From Mucilaginibacter sp. KACC 22773 (GTDB lineage: Bacteria; Bacteroidota; Bacteroidia; Sphingobacteriales; Sphingobacteriaceae): DNA of 64,000 nt. The notes under the pieces were generated by a model. It was not told where the DNA came from. It worked only from the letters and a program-made list of their open reading frames with translations, and did not search any database. Of this stretch, positions 44,668 to 54,098 are shown piece by piece (the stretch's first letter is position 1; every line of letters starts with the position of its first letter). Made by a program: the position numbers and the translations under genes. The stretch spans positions 2,728,001 through 2,792,000 of the forward strand of contig NZ_CP117883.1 in NCBI RefSeq assembly GCF_028736215.1, read 5' to 3'.

Positions 44668-46080
44668 ATGAAGTACAAAATATTATATATACCTATGCTG
44701 TTTGCCTTGTTCTTTAGCGCCTGCAAAAAGGATTTAGGTAACTATAAGTATAATCCGCCATCGCAGCCCATTGTGGTGAATTTTACTGATGGTACGTTTA
44801 ATGCGCTGGTTGGCGATACCCTAAAGCTTGAACCCTATGTACAGTTTGATGGTGCCGATTACCTGAAAGATCTTTCCTATCAATGGGATATTTATGTAGA
44901 TGAAGATGCGCGTACAGATACTTATACCGGCTATCCCCTTGCAATAGTGTATAACTTGCCGCCAAAGCTGCGTAACGCTAAATTAACTGTTACCGATAAA
45001 CGTAACGGTATCAAATACTTTTTTCCGTTCAAAATACAGGGTAATACCCAGTTTTCAACAGGTACAACAGTATTGAGTGTTGATAATGGCGTTACTAAGC
45101 TATCTTTTATAAAACCCGACAGGTCTGTATTAAGCAACCTTTATTTTTCTCTTATGGGCGAAAATCTACCCAATAACCCTGTTCAGCTATTCGCCAAACC
45201 CCTGGCTTATCAGCCTGGCACAGCCGAAGATTATTGGGTTATTTGCCAGGACCCAACCAAAAACAGCGTGACCATTGATGGTAATACCATGCTTAGGAAA
45301 AGGTATTTTAACGAACAATTTTTTGTTGCACCGGCTACCATCACTCCGCAGGGGTTTGAAGCCTCAATGGGTGTACCAACAGGTGTTATCAATAATAAGC
45401 TTTATTTGTCCGTTACCTCAACTGCGCCGTTTGCACCGGATTTTGGAAAGTTTTCAAACCCGCAATCGGGTACTTACACACTATCTAAGTTTTTTACCCG
45501 TACGCCCGGTTACTTTTTTGGGTTCGATTTAGCAACCAAAGCATTTGTTTCTTTTGATGGCGGCGGCAATTATATGGGGGCCGACTACACGGTAAAAGGC
45601 AAAGCCTTTAATCCGCTTAACACGGGTATTACCGACCTGGTATTTATGCAGGCACAGCCAGGCCAATCCTACGCTTATTTCAGGGATACCGATGGCAAAA
45701 TATATGAGCTTTCCTTTTACATCGATATGGATGACTATTCGCAACGCGCTATAGAAACTTATTACAAACGCGAGTTTAAAGCCGAGGCGTATATAAAAGC
45801 CGATACCAAATGGCAAAAATCGGCGGTTGATGTCTTCTACTTCACATCTGACGATAAAATATATCGCTACAATCCTTTAAATCAGGATTTACGCACTTTA
45901 GATGCCAATATGGGGGGCAAAAAAGTAAGCATGATAAAGCTAAGTGCCGATGGTAATACACTTACTGCCGGTGTCGCCGGAAGCCTGTATACCCTTGATG
46001 TTAGCGTAGGTAAAAACGGTGTAGTAACAAAACAGCTTGACGGTATCCCCGGTTCGCCGGTTGATATCGTAATTAAGTAA
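44668..46080 (+). CDS. PKD-like family lipoprotein
   Basis: A 470-residue lipoprotein (lipobox FFSAC, Cys at about 19). The first domain (about 40-125) is PKD-like: GDTLKLEPYVQFDGADYLKDLSYQWDIYVDED and LTVTDKRNGIKYFF. The rest (about 130-470) is a repeated beta region with SADGNTLTAGVAGSLYTLDV and other blade-like segments, perhaps a propeller. It is a common third or fourth lipoprotein of SusCD loci and may bind ligand at the surface. It starts 17 bp after the DUF4843 gene. Confidence 0.8.
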   Translation: MKYKILYIPMLFALFFSACKKDLGNYKYNPPSQPIVVNFTDGTFNALVGDTLKLEPYVQFDGADYLKDLSYQWDIYVDEDARTDTYTGYPLAIVYNLPPKLRNAKLTVTDKRNGIKYFFPFKIQGNTQFSTGTTVLSVDNGVTKLSFIKPDRSVLSNLYFSLMGENLPNNPVQLFAKPLAYQPGTAEDYWVICQDPTKNSVTIDGNTMLRKRYFNEQFFVAPATITPQGFEASMGVPTGVINNKLYLSVTSTAPFAPDFGKFSNPQSGTYTLSKFFTRTPGYFFGFDLATKAFVSFDGGGNYMGADYTVKGKAFNPLNTGITDLVFMQAQPGQSYAYFRDTDGKIYELSFYIDMDDYSQRAIETYYKREFKAEAYIKADTKWQKSAVDVFYFTSDDKIYRYNPLNQDLRTLDANMGGKKVSMIKLSADGNTLTAGVAGSLYTLDVSVGKNGVVTKQLDGIPGSPVDIVIK

Positions 46081-46096
46081 GTAAAAAATTAAGATC

Positions 46097-47047
46097 ATGA
46101 AATTTTCAAAAAACATAATTCTTGTTTCGGTCATGCTTTTGGTTTTCCTGGCAGCAGCATGTAAGAAAAATAAACAAACAGCCACGATAGAAAATGATCC
46201 GCCGGGATCGCCACCCAAAACCTGGCAGGAGCATTGGGGCGGTCCGCATACATTTTTGCTAAACCGGGTTTATTTTGATAGCGTTGTAGCAGTGTATTAC
46301 GATCCGTCAATGGATAAATCGGTAACCTGGCCTTACAAAACCATGTCAGATACCTGGAAATACGTTAAAAAAACGTATGGCGCTTTCGGCGATTCGGCCA
46401 GGCTATACGTGGTTTTGCACGGGATAACTACCCCATTTGAAGAAACTCTTGGCGGTGGCCATCCAGCATCTTATTTTGATGAAAGCCATGACTATCGCAA
46501 CGCTATAGATTGCGGGCTGGGCGATTGGAAGTATCCTACGGGGCAGCAAATAGGCATCCCTATTCACGAAACCGGCCACATTGTTTGCGGAGCCAATAAT
46601 GGAGTAAAAGGTTCCCCATCTGACGTATTATGGGGCGATAGTAAGTTTATGGAAATCTACAATTATGATGTGCTCATGAACATTGGCAGGCAGGATGAGG
46701 CATCAAGGGTATATGATCAGCTTAAGGCACAGGTAGATACCTTTCCGCGTGCCGGCTCGCAGTGGTTTAAAAATTGGTTTTATCCTATTTATTCAAAATA
46801 CGGCCATGCTGCTGTGCTTAGCAAATACTTTAAGCTGTTGGCTGCCAATTATCCTAAAATGCCAAACCCGCACGGAGCAGAATATACCCAGAATTTAAAC
46901 TGGGGCGAGTTTATCCATTTTTGGAGCGGTGCTACCGGCGATAACATGAAAGCCCAGGCAACATTCGCATTCGGCTGGACTGATGAGTGGGAGCAGCAAT
47001 TCAGGCAGGCCCAAAAAGATTTTCCTAATGTGAAGTACGCCTATTAG
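46097..47047 (+). CDS. Putative zinc peptidase lipoprotein, copy 1 (HETGH)
   Basis: A 316-residue lipoprotein (lipobox LAAAC, Cys at about 22). It contains H157-E158-T-G-H161, which matches the HExxH zinc-peptidase signature, in IPIHETGHIVCGANNG. E186 in GDSKFMEIYNYD, 25 residues later, is a possible third zinc ligand as in gluzincins. Spacing excludes the metzincin HExxHxxGxxH motif. I do not recognise a named peptidase family. A duplicate follows. It is probably a surface or periplasmic protease supplying peptides to the SusC/D importer (inference). Confidence 0.68.
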   Translation: MKFSKNIILVSVMLLVFLAAACKKNKQTATIENDPPGSPPKTWQEHWGGPHTFLLNRVYFDSVVAVYYDPSMDKSVTWPYKTMSDTWKYVKKTYGAFGDSARLYVVLHGITTPFEETLGGGHPASYFDESHDYRNAIDCGLGDWKYPTGQQIGIPIHETGHIVCGANNGVKGSPSDVLWGDSKFMEIYNYDVLMNIGRQDEASRVYDQLKAQVDTFPRAGSQWFKNWFYPIYSKYGHAAVLSKYFKLLAANYPKMPNPHGAEYTQNLNWGEFIHFWSGATGDNMKAQATFAFGWTDEWEQQFRQAQKDFPNVKYAY

Positions 47048-47073
47048 ATTTTTAATAACAAGAAATTACAACA

Positions 47074-48021
47074 ATGAAGGCCACTAATAAATTAAGCATT
47101 TTAATATGCCTGGCATGCCTTGCTTTATTAAGCGCGTGCAAAAAGGATTTAGCAAAAAGTACCGGGACAATTTATGGCGGGCCGCCGCCTAAAACCTGGC
47201 AGGAGCATTGGGGAGGCCCACATGTTTATTTACTGAAAAGAGTGTATTACGATGCTGATGATGCCATTTACTACGACGCCAATATGGATACCTCGGTTAC
47301 CTGGCCTTACAAAACAATGTCGAAGGTTTGGCAATATGCCAAGAAAACGTACGGCGCATTTGGCGACTCATCGCGCTTATACGTGGTATTGCATGGTATA
47401 GTAACCCCTTTTGATGACGCGTTAGGCGGCGGTCACCCGGCGTCGTATTTTGATGCCAGCCATGATTACCGCAACGCAATTGATTGTGGACTGGGCGACT
47501 GGGCGACGCCAACCGGGCAAATCATCGGTATCCCGGTACATGAAACCGGTCACATTATTTGCGGGGCCAACAACGGCGTACAGGGTTCACCCTCTGATGT
47601 GCTTTGGGGCGATAGTAAGTTTATGGAGATCTATAATTACGATGTACTGATGAATATTGGCATGGAAGATGAAGCCGGCCGTGTATTTACGCAAATGCAG
47701 TCACAGTATGATAATTTTCCCCGGGCAAACTCGCAGTGGTTTAAAAACTGGTTTTACCCTATTTATTCAAAATACGGGCACGCGGCAGTATTGAGCAAGT
47801 ACTTTAAGTTGTTAGCTGCAAATTTCCCCAAAAAGCAAAATGCCATAGGCTATGAGTACACCCGCAACTTAAACTGGGGCGAATTTATTCACTTCTGGAG
47901 CGGCGCCGCAGGCGTAAACCTGAAGGCACAGGCCACCCTGGCATTTGGCTGGAGCATGGAATGGGAGCAGGAGTTTAAAAATGCGCAGGAGGATTTTCCT
48001 GCTGTAAAATATCCATATTAA
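47074..48021 (+). CDS. Putative zinc peptidase lipoprotein, copy 2 (HETGH)
   Basis: A 315-residue lipoprotein (lipobox LLSAC), a tandem paralogue of the preceding gene and roughly three quarters identical by eye over about 275 residues without gaps. H156-E-T-G-H keeps the zinc motif, and the GDSKFMEIYNYD segment is unchanged. The differences lie mostly in the first 60 residues and in loops such as DEAGRVFTQMQ. The pair likely arose by tandem duplication and may have split substrate range. It begins 26 bp after copy 1. Confidence 0.68.
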   Translation: MKATNKLSILICLACLALLSACKKDLAKSTGTIYGGPPPKTWQEHWGGPHVYLLKRVYYDADDAIYYDANMDTSVTWPYKTMSKVWQYAKKTYGAFGDSSRLYVVLHGIVTPFDDALGGGHPASYFDASHDYRNAIDCGLGDWATPTGQIIGIPVHETGHIICGANNGVQGSPSDVLWGDSKFMEIYNYDVLMNIGMEDEAGRVFTQMQSQYDNFPRANSQWFKNWFYPIYSKYGHAAVLSKYFKLLAANFPKKQNAIGYEYTRNLNWGEFIHFWSGAAGVNLKAQATLAFGWSMEWEQEFKNAQEDFPAVKYPY

Positions 48022-48179
48022 AAACTAAAATCAGTAATAGTTAGCTTTTGGAAAGGCCGTCAAAAAAGCTCCTGGCAGCAGTTTCGGTGAGAACGAAACA
48101 TCGTCGATGGAAAGCGTTGGCGGCCATCCATTAGTTTGTTCAAAAAAATATCAAAATGAAACATCTAAAACACATAAAA

Positions 48180-49331
48180 ATGAAAAAAGGAATTTTAATG
48201 ATCCTTACCGCTTTGGCACCATGCATCGCATCTGCACAAACAGCCAACAATTTTACAATTACCGGTCATATCGGTACGCTAAACGCGCCTGCCAAAGCTT
48301 ATCTCGACTATATGGATAACATGGACAATGGGGCAAACCACACCGACTCGGCTGTGCTGGTTAACGGAAATTTCAAGTTTACCGGCCATAACTCGGGCTA
48401 TGCTACCGCACGTATGGCGCTATCGCACGATGGCGGTGGTAAAGACCGGGCTATTTACATGCCTGCTTCCGACGTGATCTATATTTATTTTGGTAAAGAA
48501 AATGTTGAGATCACCTCCAAGGACTCCCTGGCTAACGCTATTTTCACCGGATCAAAAGTTTATAACGAATATCAGGCTTATGTAAAAACCACCGGCGGCA
48601 CGGTAATGCAGTTTGCAAAAGAAGCTAACGCCGAGATCACCAGTTCACCGGAATTGCAAAACGACCAGGAATTTGTAAAGGAAGTAGGCGAGCGGTATCA
48701 TAAAAAAATGGATGACCATTTTGCTAAGCAAATCCAGTTTGCCAAAGATCATCCTGATTCTTACTTCGGCCTGGTGGGGCTGTCTGAAGGTATAGGAAAT
48801 AAATTTGATCCTAAAATAGTTAAGCCCATTTTCAATGCCCTTAAAAAAGAATACCAGTTAACAGATGTTGGTAAGGAGTTAAAGCAACGTATTGAGGCTA
48901 TGGAGAACATCGTTATTGGTGCGCAGGCACCGGCATTTACTCAAAATGATGTAAACGGCAAGCCGGTTTCTTTAGCCAGCTACAAGGGTAAATATGTATT
49001 GGTAGATTTTTGGGCAAGCTGGTGCTCGCCATGTCGCGCCGAAAACCCTAACCTGGTTGATCAGTATAAAATATACAAGGCCAAAGGTTTTGAGATCCTT
49101 TCTGTATCACTTGATAGCGATCATAGCAAGTGGGTAAACGCTATTGCTGCCGATAATCTTACCTGGACTCACGTATCCGATTTAAAAGGTTGGAACAACG
49201 CTGTTGGTCACCTTTATGGCGTAAGGGCTGTACCGCAAAACTTTTTACTTGATAAAGATGGTAAAGTAATAGGCGTGAACCTGATAGGAGAAGAATTGAA
49301 CAAAAAACTGGCCGAAACATTTAAAAACTAA
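48180..49331 (+). CDS. TlpA-like thioredoxin with DUF4369-type N-domain
   Basis: A periplasmic thiol-disulphide protein of 383 residues. A signal peptide ends near IASA-Q (about 20), a beta N-domain (about 25-115, DUF4369-like) and a helical linker follow, then a thioredoxin domain (about 250-380) with the active site W-C282-S-P-C285 in FWASWCSPCR. It should reduce or exchange disulphides of exported proteins; Sus-type loci often carry one. The start at 48180 gives a shorter signal peptide than the ATG at 48156, and both are possible. It ends at a strong terminator, so it closes the operon. Confidence 0.85.
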   Translation: MKKGILMILTALAPCIASAQTANNFTITGHIGTLNAPAKAYLDYMDNMDNGANHTDSAVLVNGNFKFTGHNSGYATARMALSHDGGGKDRAIYMPASDVIYIYFGKENVEITSKDSLANAIFTGSKVYNEYQAYVKTTGGTVMQFAKEANAEITSSPELQNDQEFVKEVGERYHKKMDDHFAKQIQFAKDHPDSYFGLVGLSEGIGNKFDPKIVKPIFNALKKEYQLTDVGKELKQRIEAMENIVIGAQAPAFTQNDVNGKPVSLASYKGKYVLVDFWASWCSPCRAENPNLVDQYKIYKAKGFEILSVSLDSDHSKWVNAIAADNLTWTHVSDLKGWNNAVGHLYGVRAVPQNFLLDKDGKVIGVNLIGEELNKKLAETFKN

Positions 49332-49335
49332 TTTT

Positions 49336-49401
49336 AAACCCAGGCTATACAATAACTCAAAGCGTATCAATTGGCTTTGATAATTGTATAACCTGGGTTT
49401 T
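49336..49401 (+). terminator. Long terminator closing the SusCD operon
   Basis: Arms AAACCCAGG and TATACAAT (49336-49353, one mismatch between) pair with ATTGTATA and CCTGGGTTT (49383-49400). An inner TCAAAGC/GCTTTGA stem (49357-49363 and 49374-49380) adds a second level. The 3' flank is TTTTC. It lies 5 bp after the thioredoxin stop and 37 bp before the next gene, so it separates that gene into its own unit. Confidence 0.78.
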
Positions 49402-49437
49402 CATCTGTACACATTGTACAATGTTATAAAACAACTG

Positions 49438-51096
49438 ATGAAGAAATTTCATTTCGTTTTCCTGGTAGCTGTGTTGCTAATACAATATGCATATGCTCAG
49501 CAAAACAAAACAAACAAAACCGAAGAAGTGTTGAAAGCGGGTATTCAAAAAGCTTATCCCGCTTGTGTGCGTATGTGGAGCTACGATACATCGGCCAATA
49601 AACGTACCGGCGGGCAGTTTAGCGGGGTAGTGGTTGATAAGGAGCATCACATACTAACCGCTGCGCACGTTACCTGGCCAGGCCTTACCTATAAAGTAAT
49701 GTTCCCGGATGGAAGAGAGGCTATTGCTGTTGCGTTGGGTAAGATAGAATTAGCAGCTGATAAAACCCTTCCTGATGTAGCCATAATGCAGATCATTACA
49801 AAAGGCGACTGGCCATATGCCGATATGGGGAGTTCGGCAAGGCTTATTTTATCGGAACCATTGATTAGTATTGCTTATCCAGAAAGCTTGAACCAGGATA
49901 AACCTACCGTAAGATTTGGTCATGTAACCGAGGTGAAAAACAGCCGTGGGTTTATCAAATCAACTTGTATGATGGAGCCCGGCGATTCAGGAGGTCCGCT
50001 GTTTAATCTTTCGGGGAATGTAGTCGGCTTGCACAGCGCAATTGAAGTTCCTGAAGATGCAAACTACGACGTGCCGGTTGACCTTTATAAAAAGTACTGG
50101 AAAAGCTTAATGCGCCCGGCAGTTTATCATACGTTGCCCGATAGTGTGCCGGTATCAGTTCCGCCGGTTAGCAAAAGAATGTTTAACGAGCTTTCCACTG
50201 CCCATTTATCCAAACATATCGGTACCTGTGTAGCTATCCGCAGCAATTTTAATGGTGTTAGCCAGCAGGCTTTGGGCGCGCTTTTTTCTGTTGATGGATT
50301 GCATTTTAAGACAATTAAAAGCCATACCATCATCGTAAGTAAAAGTTCGATAGTAGCCGATGCACCGATAGTGATGATCGGAAAAAAAATAGTTGAAGCG
50401 ACTGTTATTTCCCGGGATAAAGAAAACGATCTTGTACTTTTAGTGCCTGCATCTGATATCAAGGGAGGAATAACTTATCAAGAAATTTGTAAGGATACTA
50501 CTTTCAATTTAATACCGGGCACTTTTTTGCGATCGCCACAGCCCGATACATCAGATGTAACCGGGGTTTTAGGGAGTAAACTGTTTTTACTTCCCAAAGT
50601 GGTAAATGCAGGTTATCTTGGCGTGTTTGTGGGTGATAACAACGCGGCTGCATCTGCTTTATGGATAAAACCACTTTCGCCAGCGGCAAAAAATGGTCTG
50701 CTTGCAAAAGACGAGGTGAACTACATAAACGGTTTAGCAATACGCACCGCAGGTGATTTTAAAGCGGAGATGCAAAATCACTGGCCGGGAGATACCTTAA
50801 CGTTAAAGGTAAAAAGAGGTGGCGCTTTAATCACCAAAACTTTGGTGCTTGGTACTGTCCCTGCGGTACATTTTGATCACCCGGCAGAATTGTTTACAGG
50901 TGGCAAAAGTGGTAGGAGGGATGGTTTTAAGGACGTATTTGCACATGATTCAATGCTAACTCCACAAAGGTGCGGCGGACCGGTATTTGATAACTATGGT
51001 CGTTTTTACGGTGTTAATATAGGGCGATACAGCAGGGCAGTTAGTATTACCGTGCCATCAAAAATAGTTTGTAAATTTATTGCTGATACACTGTAG
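49438..51096 (+). CDS. Trypsin-like protease with PDZ domain and a second degenerate protease domain
   Basis: A 552-residue secreted serine protease (signal peptide to about 22, YAYA-Q). Domain 1 (about 35-220) has the full triad: H77 in TAAHV, D113 in PDVAIM, S184 in PGDSGGP. Domain 2 is split: its first half (about 245-375) lacks the His (IIVSKSSIV replaces TAAHV) but keeps ENDLVLL. A PDZ domain (about 393-462) is inserted. The tail holds QRCGGPVFDNYGRFYGVNIG, a GDSGGP-like motif with C512 in place of Ser. So there is one active and one pseudo-enzyme domain. It probably degrades proteins at the envelope, working alongside the zinc peptidases. Confidence 0.85.
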   Translation: MKKFHFVFLVAVLLIQYAYAQQNKTNKTEEVLKAGIQKAYPACVRMWSYDTSANKRTGGQFSGVVVDKEHHILTAAHVTWPGLTYKVMFPDGREAIAVALGKIELAADKTLPDVAIMQIITKGDWPYADMGSSARLILSEPLISIAYPESLNQDKPTVRFGHVTEVKNSRGFIKSTCMMEPGDSGGPLFNLSGNVVGLHSAIEVPEDANYDVPVDLYKKYWKSLMRPAVYHTLPDSVPVSVPPVSKRMFNELSTAHLSKHIGTCVAIRSNFNGVSQQALGALFSVDGLHFKTIKSHTIIVSKSSIVADAPIVMIGKKIVEATVISRDKENDLVLLVPASDIKGGITYQEICKDTTFNLIPGTFLRSPQPDTSDVTGVLGSKLFLLPKVVNAGYLGVFVGDNNAAASALWIKPLSPAAKNGLLAKDEVNYINGLAIRTAGDFKAEMQNHWPGDTLTLKVKRGGALITKTLVLGTVPAVHFDHPAELFTGGKSGRRDGFKDVFAHDSMLTPQRCGGPVFDNYGRFYGVNIGRYSRAVSITVPSKIVCKFIADTL

Positions 51097-51216
51097 ATCG
51101 CGTTTTAATAAACGTCGTTTGCCCGGAAATCAAAATTGCCAGCGGCCTGAATACTGAAAAAAAATTATCTTACCCGTTGCCAAATTTCCCTACCATTGAT
51201 TCGCTCATCTAAAAAA

Positions 51217-52134
51217 TTAATTAAACGCTTGCCTGAACTGTACAGGCGAAAGCCTGGTCTTGGTTTTAAAAAGCCGGCTGAAGGACTGGGAATGCTCAAA
51301 CCCTAATTGGTAAGCTATTTCACTGATGGTTAAAGTGGTAGTAGTGAGTAATTCTTTAGATCGCCCGATGAGCTTTTCATGAATATGCTGCTGTACGTTT
51401 AGTCCGGTGAGTGAGCGCAGCATATCACTTAAATAGTTCGGTGTATAGTTTAACTGTTCAGCCAGGTATTGTACAGTAGGCAATCCCTGATTGGCCGGCT
51501 TATCTTCCTTAAAATAAGACTCGAGTAATTCTTCCAGCCGAAGCAGCAGATCGCTGCTGGCTGCCTGCCGGGTCAGAAATTGTCTTTTGTAAAAGCGCCT
51601 GGCGTAACTCAATAGCAATTCGATCTGTGCGATAACTACTTCGTGGCTAAAATCATCTATCCGGCTGTTCAATTCTTCCTGAATAATGGTAAAAACGGCA
51701 GAAATGGTCGCCCTTTCCTGCTCAGAAAGGTGTAACGCCTCGTTTGAAGCGTAGGAAAAGAAACCGTATTGTTTTATTTTAACAGCAAGCGGATAACCAT
51801 GGAGAAAATCCTGATGGAAAATCAAAGAATACCCCTCGTTTCCCTTATAAATCGCTGTACTGCCCACTACCTGGTTCGGTGCTGTAAAAACCATACTTCC
51901 CTCGTCAAAATCATAATACCCCTGCCCATATCTGAATTTACCACCTAACTTATTAATAAAAGATATTTTGTAAAGTGTGGTAACATAGCTTACCGGCAGG
52001 CGACTCAGGTTGATCCGTTCGTCCCTGGTATCCAATAAACTGATCAGCGGGTGAGCAGGCCCCGGGATACCGAGCAAACGATGTATTTCCGTTATCGATC
52101 CGAGTTTAATAACTTTTGGTATGTTGTTTTTCAT
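51217..52134 (-). CDS. AraC-family regulator
   Basis: A 305-residue AraC/XylS regulator. The N-terminal half is a cupin-like effector domain (about 40-140) and the C-terminal two helix-turn-helix units (about 205-300) include LAEQLNYTPNYLSDMLRSLTGLNVQQHIHEKLI and ISEIAYQLGFEHSQSFSRLFKTKTRLSPVQFR. It is clearly paralogous to the AraC protein at 54099-55010 (matching APNQV, FFSY and HMSE/HLSE segments). It lies downstream of the minus-strand SDR gene and probably regulates it. Confidence 0.88.
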   Translation of the reverse strand: MKNNIPKVIKLGSITEIHRLLGIPGPAHPLISLLDTRDERINLSRLPVSYVTTLYKISFINKLGGKFRYGQGYYDFDEGSMVFTAPNQVVGSTAIYKGNEGYSLIFHQDFLHGYPLAVKIKQYGFFSYASNEALHLSEQERATISAVFTIIQEELNSRIDDFSHEVVIAQIELLLSYARRFYKRQFLTRQAASSDLLLRLEELLESYFKEDKPANQGLPTVQYLAEQLNYTPNYLSDMLRSLTGLNVQQHIHEKLIGRSKELLTTTTLTISEIAYQLGFEHSQSFSRLFKTKTRLSPVQFRQAFN

Positions 52135-52226
52135 ACTGAAAGGTAATAATTACGACCGGATGCTGTTTCAGCTCCCGGTCATAATTGGTTTGTGAATAAG
52201 ATTACGCTGGTACCCGTTAAGCGTAA

Positions 52227-52994
52227 TTACCAGGGCAGAGGTCCCTCAGGGCCAGTAAAGCCGCCAGTGGGGCCGTCGGTCTCCAGGGCTACCCGAACCG
52301 GCTCGCGTGATCCAACTTCCAGGCTGTCAGTTCCCTGGAAATTGTTGAGCGCGGTAGCCGTATAGCCCGGACTGGTGGCGTTCACCTTGATGTTCTCCCT
52401 TTCAAGCTCCAGGGCAAAGGCAAGTGTAACCGCGTTAAGTGCAGTTTTAGAGGCGGCGTAAACAATACCGAAATGTTCTCTTGCCCAGCAAGCCGGGTCA
52501 GATATCCAGGTGAGTGATCCCAGTCCGCTTGATACATTGACTATGCGTGCAGCCGATGACTTACGCAGCAAAGGTAAAGCAACCTGCGTTACAGCAATAA
52601 CGCCGAAAACATTGGTTTCCCACACAGCACGCACTTCGTCAAGTGATACATTGACGGCACGCCCGGTGCTCATGAGCTCTTCCGGACTTTTTGGAGATGT
52701 TCCGCCGTGTGATATACCTGCGTTATTCACCAGCAGGTCCAGGCGGCCGTGTTCGTTTTCAATGCGCGCTATTACCGCGTTAATGCTTTGTTGTTGCGTA
52801 ACATCCAGCTGTATAGCCTTTGCATTTTGCCCTATTGCTGCGGCTGCTTTTTCGCCATTTTCCAATTTACGCGAACCCACATATACCACATAACCGTTAG
52901 CGGCGAGCGCTTTGGCAATTTCATTACCTACACCCTGGTTAGCGCCGGTCACTAAGGCAATCGGTTTGTTCGCAGATGTTATTTGATCTTCCAT
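52227..52994 (-). CDS. SDR-family oxidoreductase (carbonyl-reductase-like)
   Basis: A 255-residue short-chain dehydrogenase/reductase. Cofactor motif TGANQGVG (17-24), NNAG (about 97-100), catalytic Ser in NVSSGLG and YAASK (about 180-184). The C-terminus contains the unusual TDGPTGGFTGPEGPLPW, similar to plant-type carbonyl reductases of the menthone/salutaridine reductase group. The substrate is unknown. The gene has an AraC gene downstream on the same strand and faces another SDR gene across a 200-bp gap. Confidence 0.86.
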   Translation of the reverse strand: MEDQITSANKPIALVTGANQGVGNEIAKALAANGYVVYVGSRKLENGEKAAAAIGQNAKAIQLDVTQQQSINAVIARIENEHGRLDLLVNNAGISHGGTSPKSPEELMSTGRAVNVSLDEVRAVWETNVFGVIAVTQVALPLLRKSSAARIVNVSSGLGSLTWISDPACWAREHFGIVYAASKTALNAVTLAFALELERENIKVNATSPGYTATALNNFQGTDSLEVGSREPVRVALETDGPTGGFTGPEGPLPW

Positions 52995-53195
52995 AAGATT
53001 TTGATTAACTGTTATGAAACAAAAATCTGCGTTTCATTTTATGCACCTGTAACCAAATCAAGGAGAGTTGTAACCGAAATGAATAATTTATTTACCTGGT
53101 TTAATAGACCGTAATAAGTATACAACTTACCGGAATTTGTGTTACCTGCTGCTATCAGTTTACGCTGACCTTTGTGTTATCAAAATAATTAAAAC

Positions 53196-54014
53196 ATGAA
53201 AAATACAATTTTAATTACCGGTGCAAGCAGCGGAATAGGTAAAGCAACAGCTATATTATTTCAGGAAAAAGGCTGGAATGTGATAGCTACAATGAGAAAT
53301 CCCGAAGGCGAATCAGAACTTAAAGCTTTGGATAATGTAATCCTGGCCAGGCTGGATGTTCTTAACGTTGATAGTATACAACGGGCGATAACCGAAGGCA
53401 TTAAACAGTTTGGAAAGATTGACGTTTTGGTTAATAACGCAGGTTATGGCGCATTCGGACCATTGGAAGCATTTTCAAGGGAAAATATTATCCGCCAGTT
53501 TGATACCAATGTTATTGGGCTTATTGATGTAACCCGTTCAATATTGCCTCACTTTCGCAGCAATAAAAGCGGCATCATCGTCAACATATCGTCTATAGGC
53601 GGCAAGATGGCTTTTCCCCTCGGCGCCTTATATCACGGTACCAAGTTTGCCGTGGAAGGAATATCAGAGGCCATGAGCTACGAACTGGAGCAATTCGGCG
53701 CGAAAATTAAAATCGTTGAACCTGGCGCCGTCGCTACGGACTTTGCCGGCCGTTCGCTTGACTTCAGTAACGATGAATCGATGACTGAATACAAAGGTAT
53801 TGTGGAGAAAGTAAACGAAGGAATGCCTGCCTTCTTTGAGAATGCTTCTCCTGCCCGCGTAGTTGCCGAAGTTATTTACGAAGCAGCAACAGATAGCACC
53901 AATAAGCTTCGATACACCGCAGGAGAAGATGCGAAGAGAATTGTTGCCCAACGCAAGGAAGCTGACGATCAAACTTTTTTGCAGGGAATCAAAGGTCTGT
54001 TTAAGCTTGATTAG
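53196..54014 (+). CDS. SDR-family oxidoreductase
   Basis: A 272-residue classical SDR. Cofactor motif TGASSGIG (8-15), NNAG (about 84-87), catalytic Ser in NISSIGG and YHGTK (about 148-152). Family similar to oxidoreductases acting on small aldehydes or ketones; the substrate is unknown. GACCTTTG (53169-53176) upstream is a one-mismatch -7 box. It is followed 84 bp later by an AraC gene on the same strand, mirroring the pair on the other strand. Confidence 0.87.
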   Translation: MKNTILITGASSGIGKATAILFQEKGWNVIATMRNPEGESELKALDNVILARLDVLNVDSIQRAITEGIKQFGKIDVLVNNAGYGAFGPLEAFSRENIIRQFDTNVIGLIDVTRSILPHFRSNKSGIIVNISSIGGKMAFPLGALYHGTKFAVEGISEAMSYELEQFGAKIKIVEPGAVATDFAGRSLDFSNDESMTEYKGIVEKVNEGMPAFFENASPARVVAEVIYEAATDSTNKLRYTAGEDAKRIVAQRKEADDQTFLQGIKGLFKLD

Positions 54015-54098
54015 GATAAGCCACACAGGGCTGCTGCAATACTACGGCCCTGTGTATTGCCAAAAATCTGTAACTTTAAAGCTATTAGTCAATACGCT

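Noticed and set aside
53136..53176. FNR-like site upstream of the second plus-strand SDR gene
   Set aside because: At the 29.5-bp position there is GAATTTGTGTTACC, which does not match the FNR-type palindrome; only a -7-like box remains.
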